A stretch of 64,000 nt of DNA from Pseudonocardia sp. T1-2H (GTDB lineage Bacteria; Actinomycetota; Actinomycetes; Mycobacteriales; Pseudonocardiaceae). Each line of letters opens with the position of its first letter. Position 1 is the first letter of the stretch. The position numbers and the translations under genes are program-made. Below the pieces are notes generated by a model. It saw nothing but the letters and a program-made list of their open reading frames with translations, did no database searches and was not told the origin of the DNA. The stretch covers positions 6,138,001-6,202,000 of the forward strand of contig NZ_JBBPCL010000001.1 of the NCBI RefSeq assembly GCF_038039215.1, written 5' to 3'. This document shows, piece by piece, positions 57,643-64,000 of the stretch.

Positions 57643-59571
57643 ATGAGCGCGACCGGAACGGGCGGTCCCGGTGTGGACGAGACCCTGGCCGTCCTGCTTC
57701 GCCTGCTCGCCACCGAGGCCCCGGACGAGGCGTTCCACCGGCTCGCCGAGGTCGGCGAGGCCGGCCCGCCCGGTCCGGTCCGGGACGCGGCGCTCCTCGC
57801 CCTGCGTCGCGCGGAACGGATCCGGGCGCGGCTCTCCCGCCGCAAGCGCCGGGAGAAGGAAACCCAGGCGCTGCTGGAGACCGCTCGCGGGCTGGCCGCG
57901 ATTCGGGACGTCGACGAGGCGCTGGAGGCGATCGTCGCGCGCACCCGGCAGCTCCTCGGGACCGACGCGACCTACCTGGCCCTGGTCGACCCGGAGCGCG
58001 GCGACGCCTACATGCGCGTCACGCTCGGCACCGTCACGCGGACCATCGAGACGGTCCGGCAGCCGCCGGGCAGCGGCGTCGGGGGCCGGATCGTCGCGAC
58101 CGGGGAGCCGTTCGCCACCGCCAACTACCTGCTCGATCCGCGGCTCACCCGCAACCCGCACGTCGCGGACGCGGTGGCCGAGGACGGCATCGTCAGCATC
58201 GCCGGCGTCCCGATGCGCCGTGGGCCGGAGGTCGTCGGGGTCCTCTTCGCCGCCAACCGCCACGAGCGCACCTTCGACCAGGACGAGATCGCGCTCCTGT
58301 CCGCGCTGGCGGACCACGCGGCGGTCGTGATCGAGAACGCCCGCCTCTTCGCCGACGCCGAGGCGACGGCCCGGCGGCTGCGGGAGGCGAACGCCGAGCT
58401 GGCGGCGCACGGCAGCGCCCTCGAACGGGCCGGCGCCGCCCACGAGCAGCTCATGCCGATGGCGTTACGGCGGGCGGACGTCGGCGAGCTGGTCGAGGTG
58501 GTCGCCGGGATGCTCGGCGGCACAGTCGTGGCCGTCGGGCCCGACGGCGCGGCCCTCGCCGTCGCCGGCGGCCCGGCCCCGGAGCCCCTTCCGGTGCCCG
58601 AGCCGGGCGTCGTCGGCGCGCAGCGGGCCGGCGACTCGACCTGGGTGGTGCCGGTCCGCGCCGGCACGGACGAGTTCGGCCATCTCGTGCTCGACAGCCG
58701 CGAACCGCTGCTCGGCGCGGACGTCCGGACCTTCGAACGGGCGGCGCAGACGGCCGCGCTGCTGCAGCTCATGGAACGCCAGGCCTTCACGGCCGAGCAG
58801 CATGTGCGGGGCGAGCTCGTCGACGAGCTGCTGGCCGAGCGGGAGCCGGACTGGCCGGCGTTCGACCGGCGGGCCCGGCGCTCCCACGGCATCGACCTCA
58901 CCCGGCCGCACACGGTCCTGGTCCTCACCGCCACCGGGACCAGCCGCCGCGCGCTGCTCCGCGCCGCGACCGAGCGTGCCGGCCGGCACCGGGGCCTCGC
59001 CCTGGAGCACGCGGCCCACGTCGTGCTGCTGCTCCCCGACGTCGATCCGGCGGAGGCGGCCCTCGCCGTGCCCGTCGAGCTCGGGCGGGCGACCGGCGGC
59101 ATCGTCACCGCCGGCGCGGCCGGGCCGTCGGCCTCTGCGCGCGAGCTCCGGAGCCGGCACCGCGAGGCGGACCGCTGCCACCGGCTGCTCCTCGCGCTGG
59201 GCCGAGAGGGCGAGGGGGCGAGCACGGACCAGCTGGGCGCGCTCGGGCTGATCCTCGAGGGCACGTCGCGCGCACAGGTGCGCGCGCTGCTGGCCCAGAC
59301 CGTCGTCCCGCTGCAGCGCTACGACGCCGAGCACGGGTCCGAGCTGCTCCAGACCCTCGACGGCTACTTCGCCGCCGGGCAGAACCCGCGGGCCGCGGCC
59401 AAGGCCCTGCAGGTGCACCCAAACACGGTCTACCAGCGGCTGGATCGGATCGACCGGGTGCTCGGCCACCGCCGCTGGCGGGAACCGCCGGGCGCGCTGA
59501 CCGCGCAGGTCGCACTGCAGCTCCACCGGATCTGCGAGCACATCCCGGTCGAGGAGCTGGTGGCCGGGTGA
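57643..59571 (+). CDS. GAF-PucR regulator 1
   Basis: The 642-residue protein has an N-terminal helical part with an Arg-rich coiled segment (RRKRREKETQALLETARGLA), a GAF domain (about 75-230: LLGTDATYLALVDPERGD, IVSIAGVPM, HAAVVIENARLF), a PucR-type middle region, and a C-terminal HTH_30 (about 570-625) with AAKALQVHPNTVYQRLDRIDRVLG. It should activate catabolic or transport genes when a ligand binds the GAF domain. The ATG at 57643 follows GGGAGG. A close homologue follows in tandem. Confidence 0.87.
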   Translation: MSATGTGGPGVDETLAVLLRLLATEAPDEAFHRLAEVGEAGPPGPVRDAALLALRRAERIRARLSRRKRREKETQALLETARGLAAIRDVDEALEAIVARTRQLLGTDATYLALVDPERGDAYMRVTLGTVTRTIETVRQPPGSGVGGRIVATGEPFATANYLLDPRLTRNPHVADAVAEDGIVSIAGVPMRRGPEVVGVLFAANRHERTFDQDEIALLSALADHAAVVIENARLFADAEATARRLREANAELAAHGSALERAGAAHEQLMPMALRRADVGELVEVVAGMLGGTVVAVGPDGAALAVAGGPAPEPLPVPEPGVVGAQRAGDSTWVVPVRAGTDEFGHLVLDSREPLLGADVRTFERAAQTAALLQLMERQAFTAEQHVRGELVDELLAEREPDWPAFDRRARRSHGIDLTRPHTVLVLTATGTSRRALLRAATERAGRHRGLALEHAAHVVLLLPDVDPAEAALAVPVELGRATGGIVTAGAAGPSASARELRSRHREADRCHRLLLALGREGEGASTDQLGALGLILEGTSRAQVRALLAQTVVPLQRYDAEHGSELLQTLDGYFAAGQNPRAAAKALQVHPNTVYQRLDRIDRVLGHRRWREPPGALTAQVALQLHRICEHIPVEELVAG

Positions 59572-59620
59572 GCCCACCTCAGGCCGTCACCGACACCGTC
59601 CGGCGGGGACAGGAGGCCCG

Positions 59621-61611
59621 ATGACGCTGACCACGATCCGCACGTCCACTCCCGCAGAGGTCCTGGACGCGCTGCTCGCCCTGCTCGCCGAGGACGCCCC
59701 CGCCGCCGAGATCGCGGCGCGGGCCGCCGAGCTGGTCGACGGCGCCGACCCCCGCCGCCGTGACCTGCTCGCCCGCGCCGCGGCGGATGCGGTCCGCATC
59801 CGGAACCTGCTCGACCGTCGCGAGCAGCGCGAACGCGAGGCCCAGGCGCTCTACGAGACGGCCCGCGACCTGACGTCCCTGCGCGGCACCGACGAGGTGC
59901 TCCGGGCCATCGTGGATCGGGTTCGCAGGCTGCTCGGCTCGGACTCGGCCTACATCGCCCTCGTCGACGAGGCCACCGGCGACGCGTTCATGCGCGTCAC
60001 CTCGGGCACACGGAGCAGTGCCATCCGGTCGGTGCGGCAACGCCCCGGGTACGGGGTCGGCGGGTACGTCATCGCGACCGGGCAGCCGATGGCCACCTCG
60101 AACTACCGGGCCGACCCCGCGATCCGGCACGATCCGAGCGTGGCCGCCGCGGTGGGCGCGGACGCGATCGTCAGCATCGTCGGCGTGCCGATGAAGGCCG
60201 GCGGGACGGTGATCGGTGCCCTGTTCGCCGCGGACCGCACCGAGCGCACGTTCGACCAGGCGGAGATCGCCCTCCTGACCTCCCTCGCCGCGCACGCCTC
60301 GGTGATCATCGAGAACGCCCGGCTCTACGAACGACTCCAGTCCGATACCGACGACCTGCGCCGCGCGGGCGCCCGGCTGGCCACCCAACGCCACGCGCTG
60401 GAGCGGGCGGCCTTCGCGCACGAGCAGCTCATGCCGCTGGTGCTGCACCGCGCCGACGTCGGCGAGTTCGCCCGCACCCTGACCCGCATCCTCGGCGGGA
60501 CCACCGTCGTCCTCGACGAGTCCGGGCGGGCGCTCGCGGAGGCCCGGGCTCCGGGGTCGCCCGAGGTCGCGGACCTGCGCACGGTTCCCCTCCCGCCCGG
60601 CGCCCGGGCGCTGCCCGTCCGCGCGGGCGAGGAGACCTTCGGCTGGCTCCTGTTCGCCCGCGGCCTCACGCTGACCGAGGCCGACGAGCGGACGCTGGAA
60701 CGGTCCGCGCAGACGGCCGCGCTGCTGCTGCTGATGGACCGGCAGACCACGATCGTCGAGCAGGAGCTGCGGGCCGAGCTGCTGGCCGACCTGCTGGCCG
60801 AGCGCGCCCCGGACTGGGCGGCCTTGCAGCGGCGCGCGGAGCGGTCCGGCGCGGTGGACTTCGATCGGCCGCACACCGCCGTCGTCGCCTCCGCGGGGGA
60901 CACGTCCCGGCGCACGGTCCTCACCGCCGCCGCCGAGCTGGCCGAGCGGCACGGCGGGATCGCAGGCGAGCACGGCGGCACCGTCGTGCTGCTGCTCCCC
61001 GAGATCGACGCGGCGGCGGCGGCCCGGCTCGTGCCCGACGACTCGGCCGCACGCTGGGGTCGGCGGTCACCGCCGGCGCGGCCGGCCCGGCCACGAGCGC
61101 CCGCGGGATCCGCACCCTGCACCGCGGGGCCGCCCGGTGCCACCGGTTGCTGCTGGCCCTGGGCCGGACCGGGCACGGCGCGGCGCTGCCGGAGCTTGGG
61201 GTGCTCGGGATGGTACTGGAGGGCACGACCCCGGACCAGGTGCACCGGCTGCTCGACCGCACGCTCGGACCGTTGCTGCGCTACGACCGGGCGCACGACT
61301 CGTCCCTCGCGGAGACCGTGGAGTGCTACTTCGCCTCGGGGGCGAACCCGCCGGCGACAGCGAGAGAGCTCGGGGTGCACGTCAACACCGTCTACCAGAG
61401 GCTGGACCGGGTCGACGCCGTGCTCGGCAGCCGGACCTGGCGCGAACCTGCGGGCGCGCTGGAGATGCAGATCGTCCTGCAACTGCACCAAATCCTCACG
61501 AAACAGACACCGCAACCGCCGTCCGCGTGGCCCCGGCGCGCGCAGATCGCGCCCCGTAACAGGGTCGCAATTACCGAGCAACGCAGCCTCCCCTTCCACC
61601 GCTCACGCTGA
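59621..61611 (+). CDS. GAF-PucR regulator 2, single-base frameshift
   Basis: This protein is a paralogue of the regulator just before it, with the same order: coiled N-terminus (REQREREAQALYETARDL), GAF domain (LLGSDSAYIALVDEATGD, IVSIVGVPM, HASVIIENARLY), middle region and HTH_30 (TARELGVHVNTVYQRLDRVDAVLG). The frame slips at about 61051-61056: adding one G turns ARWGRRSP into ARLGSAVTAGAAGPA, matching regulator 1, and continues to 61611, about 663 residues. The break is probably a sequence error. It sits directly before the remains of an NCS1-type transporter, its likely original target. Confidence 0.82.
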
Positions 61612-61670
61612 ACCGTCGACACAGGTCGAAAAGCGTGCGGGAACCCGCGGATGCACGGGGAGGGACACCG

Positions 61671-62383
61671 GTGACGCAGGACACGTCGGCGGCGACGACC
61701 AGGCTGGACACCAGTACCGATGTCGGGACGGCGCGAAGGAGACGCTGTAGGACTACACCCTCCGGTTCGCTCCACGCAGTTATCCGAAATGGCCGACCGG
61801 CGTCGTCGGAATCACCGCTCTCGGCGGGATCGCCTATCTCGCGGATTCGCGATCGGCGCCAACATCGGGTCCCCTACGGCACGTCGAACGCGCTGTGGGG
61901 AATTCAGGTCTTCGCGGTCGTCCTCTTCGCGACCGGTTTCCCGCTCGCCTTCTACGCCGCCCGCTACAACCTCGACCTCGACCTGATCACCCGCGGCAGC
62001 GGCTTCGGCTACTACGGCTCGGTATCTCGGCCGGGGTGTCCGTCATCGTGTTCTTCGGCGGCTTCGGCTCCGGGATCCAGCCGTTCTCGCCGCTCGTCGC
62101 GATCGTGCTCGCCCTGGTGCTGCCGCCGATCATCGCGGTCGCGACGAAGGGCAGGTACTACCTCAGGCGGGACGACGACGGCATCTCCCTGCCGATGTAC
62201 GACGAGTACGCCAACCCGTCGGGCGAAGTCCTGGCATGTCACGTGTGCGGCCAGGACTTCGAACGCCCGGACGTCACGAAGTGCGTGGCGCACGAGGCGG
62301 TCGTCTGCTCGCTGTGCCTGAGCACGGACAAGACCGGGGAGCATGTGCTCCCGGCGCGCGCCGTCGCCCCGGTGACCACGTAA
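61671..62383 (+). pseudogene. NCS1-type (purine/cytosine permease-like) transporter, internally deleted and frameshifted
   Basis: A GTG at 61671 with a GGGGAGGG site begins the gene. From 61751 a different frame encodes a typical NCS1 N-terminus: DYTLRFAPRSY, WPTGVVGITALGGIAYLAD, and, after two further frame slips, GTSNALWGIQVF and AARYNLDLDLITRGSGFGYYGS. A TAG stop (61748-61750) stands immediately before DYTLRF. At about 62020 the sequence jumps to what looks like the last two spans and a cytoplasmic tail with a CxxC-type zinc knuckle (CHVCGQDF, CSLCLSTDK). Roughly 300-350 central residues are missing. With several independent lesions it cannot make a transporter. Confidence 0.7.
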
Positions 62384-62393
62384 CGCGCACGAC

Positions 62394-62431
62394 CGGGAAG
62401 GCCACCCGCCGGCAGACGGGTGGCCTTCCCG
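62394..62431 (+). terminator. Terminator after the NCS1 remnant
   Basis: A perfect 15-bp stem (62394-62408 with 62417-62431) with an 8-nt loop, 11 bases after the stop codon. One of the clearest terminators in the window. Confidence 0.88.
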
Positions 62432-62514
62432 TGCGTTCCGGGCGGCCAGAGGCGGCGGCTAGGCTGGACGCGCTGTCCGCTCGGGACCGGCTCTCCGCAT
62501 CCCTGAGGACGGAC

Positions 62515-63510
62515 ATGACCAGCACGCCCACCCGCCACCGGCCCCGGTGCGGCTGCGCGGGCCTCGTCACCGGCATCCGACGGCGGAAGGTCCGTCTCGT
62601 CGCCGCCGGCCTCGGCCTCGCGATCGTGGTGGGGGCGGGCGCCGTGGTGGTCGGCACCGCGGGCGGCCCCGCCGGTGGCGTCCGGATCGGTCCCGCGGCC
62701 GACCCCTCCGCGGCCGTGACCTCCTCGGCTGCGGCCCCGCCGAGCACCACCGGCCCGCCGCCGCCCGTCCGGGACGCGCGGCTGGCCGTCGCGGGCCACC
62801 TCGGTCCCGACCAGCGGCGGATAGCGGACCAGCTGGTGAGCGTCTTCGAGAACGACACCCCGGTGATCCAGTACGACTACGTCGAGGACCTCGGTGACGG
62901 CCGCGGCATCACGGCGGGCCGGGCGGGCTTCTGCTCCGGCTGCGGAGACATGCTGGAGGTCGTGCGGCGCTACGCCGAGGTCGCACCGGACAGCGACCTG
63001 GCCGGTTACCTGTCCGAGCTGAAGGCCGCGGCGGACGGCGACGACGCCGATCTCGGCGGGCTCGACGCCGCGTGGCGGCGGGCGGCGGCGGACGCCCGCT
63101 TCCGGGCGATCCAGGACGCCGTCGTCGAGCAGTTCTACTTCGGCCCCGCCGCGGCCCTCGCGGCGGGCAACGGCCTGCGCACCGCGCTCGGCGTGGCCGT
63201 CCTCTACGACACCGCGGTGCAACACGGCACGGGCTCCGACCACGACAGCGTGCGGGGCATCGTCGACCGGACGAACGAGGCCATGAACGGGTCCCCCGCG
63301 GACGGGGTCGACGAGGTCGCATGGCTCGGCACGTTCCTCGGGCAGCGCCGCGCGGTGCTGGAGAACCCGAGTTCGGCGGCTACGGCGAAGGCCTGGGGCG
63401 AGTCGACCGGCCGGGTGGACGCGCTCGGCGAGCTCCTGCGGCAGGGCGAGCTCGCCCTCGTGGCCCCACTGGTGGTCAGCCCCTGGGGGACGGCCCGGAC
63501 GCTGGGGTGA
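62515..63510 (+). CDS. GH46 chitosanase, membrane-anchored or secreted
   Basis: The 331-residue protein has an Arg-rich N-terminus, one hydrophobic segment (LVAAGLGLAIVVGAGAVVVG, a signal peptide or anchor), a Ser/Pro/Thr linker and a GH46 domain from about residue 85. The catalytic glutamate lies in QLVSVFENDT and the aspartate in YVEDLGDGRGITAG, followed by GFCSGCGDMLEVV, both in the positions known from Streptomyces chitosanase. It hydrolyses chitosan outside the cell, releasing glucosamine oligomers. The ATG at 62515 follows GAGGACGG. A solitary gene, ending inside a small tandem repeat. Confidence 0.88.
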   Translation: MTSTPTRHRPRCGCAGLVTGIRRRKVRLVAAGLGLAIVVGAGAVVVGTAGGPAGGVRIGPAADPSAAVTSSAAAPPSTTGPPPPVRDARLAVAGHLGPDQRRIADQLVSVFENDTPVIQYDYVEDLGDGRGITAGRAGFCSGCGDMLEVVRRYAEVAPDSDLAGYLSELKAAADGDDADLGGLDAAWRRAAADARFRAIQDAVVEQFYFGPAAALAAGNGLRTALGVAVLYDTAVQHGTGSDHDSVRGIVDRTNEAMNGSPADGVDEVAWLGTFLGQRRAVLENPSSAATAKAWGESTGRVDALGELLRQGELALVAPLVVSPWGTARTLG

Positions 63511-63595
63511 CGTCGCCCTGGGGCGCGCCCGGACGCCGGGATGACGTCGCCCTGTGGACCCGCCCGGACGCCGGGGTGACGTCGACGGGCCGGTG
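63493..63595. repeat. Three imperfect 34-35-bp tandem repeats after the chitosanase gene
   Basis: Units begin with GCCCGGACG at 63493, 63527 and 63562 and share GGTGACGTCG or GATGACGTCG further on. The first unit contains the chitosanase stop codon. They lie between convergent genes and have no obvious open reading frame. Confidence 0.85.
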
Positions 63596-63613
63596 CCAGC
63601 GCGCCGTCCGGGC

Positions 63614-64000
63614 TCAGCGCACGAGGACCGGCAGCGCCTCGACGCCGTAGACGATCGAGGTGTCCCGGAACTCCAGCTGGTCTGCCGGGACGGCGAGGCG
63701 CAGCTGCGGGAAGCGGCGGAACAGCGCAGGGTAGGCGGCACGCAGCTCCATCCGGGCCAGCTCCGCGCCGATGCAGCGGTGGATCCCGTGACCGAATGCG
63801 TAGTGCGGGCCGGGGGCCCGGTGCGGGTCGAAGACCTCGGGGTCGATCGTGGCGTCGCCGCCGCTGTCCCGGTCCGCGCCGCTGAGCGAGCAGATGATCG
63901 CGTCGCCCTCGGCGATCGCGGTGCCCCCCAGCACGAGATCGCGGCGGGCGAAACGCGGGAACGCGACCTGCACGACCGTGAGGTACCGCAGCAGCTCCTC
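63614..64000 (-). CDS. Cytochrome P450, C-terminal part (5' end beyond the window)
   Basis: The last 128 residues of a cytochrome P450 are present. The heme-binding loop FGHGIHRCIGAELARMEL contains the thiolate cysteine, and the preceding EELLRYLTVVQVAFPRFARRDLVLGG and GDAIICSLSGADRDS match the late helices and strands of bacterial P450s of the CYP105/107 kind. These enzymes hydroxylate small molecules using ferredoxin-delivered electrons. The gene is convergent with the chitosanase gene. The substrate-recognition half lies beyond the end of the window. Confidence 0.9.
   Translation of the reverse strand, partial: EELLRYLTVVQVAFPRFARRDLVLGGTAIAEGDAIICSLSGADRDSGGDATIDPEVFDPHRAPGPHYAFGHGIHRCIGAELARMELRAAYPALFRRFPQLRLAVPADQLEFRDTSIVYGVEALPVLVR

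Noticed and set aside
63493..63595. Possible CRISPR or integron-type repeats
   Set aside because: Repeats are contiguous and imperfect with no spacers, recombinase or attachment-site features.
1..64000. tRNA, rRNA or tmRNA genes
   Set aside because: I scanned for the conserved T-loop pattern and rRNA landmarks and saw none. A covariance search would be needed to exclude them fully.
1..64000. Insertion sequences, integrases or prophage genes
   Set aside because: No transposase, integrase or phage structural motif was recognised in any plausible frame, despite the accessory character of the gene content.

Overview
The window is about 64 kb of very GC-rich actinobacterial chromosome. Many genes start with GTG, several promoters sit so close to the start codon that the transcripts look leaderless, and the gene families (DapC-like aminotransferase, EphD-like hydrolase/SDR fusion, PucR-type regulators, many luciferase-like monooxygenases) fit a Pseudonocardia-type member of the Pseudonocardiales. 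The genus is inferred from gene content and codon style only. No rRNA, tRNA, insertion sequence, prophage or CRISPR array was seen.

Layout. 1-12.6 kb: housekeeping and accessory metabolism: the end of a YdeP-type molybdoenzyme, a DapC-like aminotransferase coupled to a quinone oxidoreductase, a glutamine-synthetase-like ligase, an EphD-like fusion, a Bcr-type efflux pump, a PadR-controlled carotenoid oxygenase with a clear operator, two membrane proteins, and folD behind a recognisable ZTP riboswitch. 12.6-23.7 kb: an AraC regulator, glutathione-independent formaldehyde dehydrogenase, an ABC exporter with a palindromic operator, a bifunctional-nuclease-domain protein, a PucR regulator with an SDR, and two luciferase-like monooxygenases (LLMs) with a TetR regulator and an alpha/beta hydrolase. 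23.7-34.4 kb: mixed genes, including two paralogous membrane-anchored proteins with a HIRAN-like N-terminus, an AraC remnant, a Gfo/Idh/MocA dehydrogenase with a POT transporter, two MarR regulators, a third LLM, an RNA 2',3'-cyclic phosphodiesterase and a MOSC protein.

34.4-57.5 kb is the most coherent part and looks like a catabolic island. A minus-strand unit (LLM, alpha/beta hydrolase, MFS transporter, then SDR) diverges from a plus-strand operon encoding a complete family-5 ABC importer (two permeases, two ATPases, lipoprotein binding protein) with a zinc alcohol dehydrogenase, a quinone oxidoreductase and an SDR inside it. Beyond it lie CoA-ester degradation genes (DUF35 protein, SCP-x-like thiolase, two acyl-CoA dehydrogenases) under a TetR regulator, then a second unit of binding protein, alpha/beta hydrolase, SDR and LLM. 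The two LLMs and the two binding proteins are clear paralogues, so the module appears duplicated around one set of permeases. A plausible reading is import of an organic compound, oxidation by dehydrogenases and flavin monooxygenases, hydrolysis of the ester or lactone, and beta-oxidation of the acid. The substrate cannot be read from sequence.

57.5-64 kb: two tandem GAF-PucR regulators, a wrecked NCS1-type transporter gene that has lost most of its middle, a GH46 chitosanase followed by short tandem repeats, and the 3' end of a cytochrome P450 gene.

At least six otherwise normal genes carry one single-base indel each, several in homopolymer runs. This is better explained by draft-quality sequence than by real gene decay, except for the transporter and AraC remnants, which carry several lesions.
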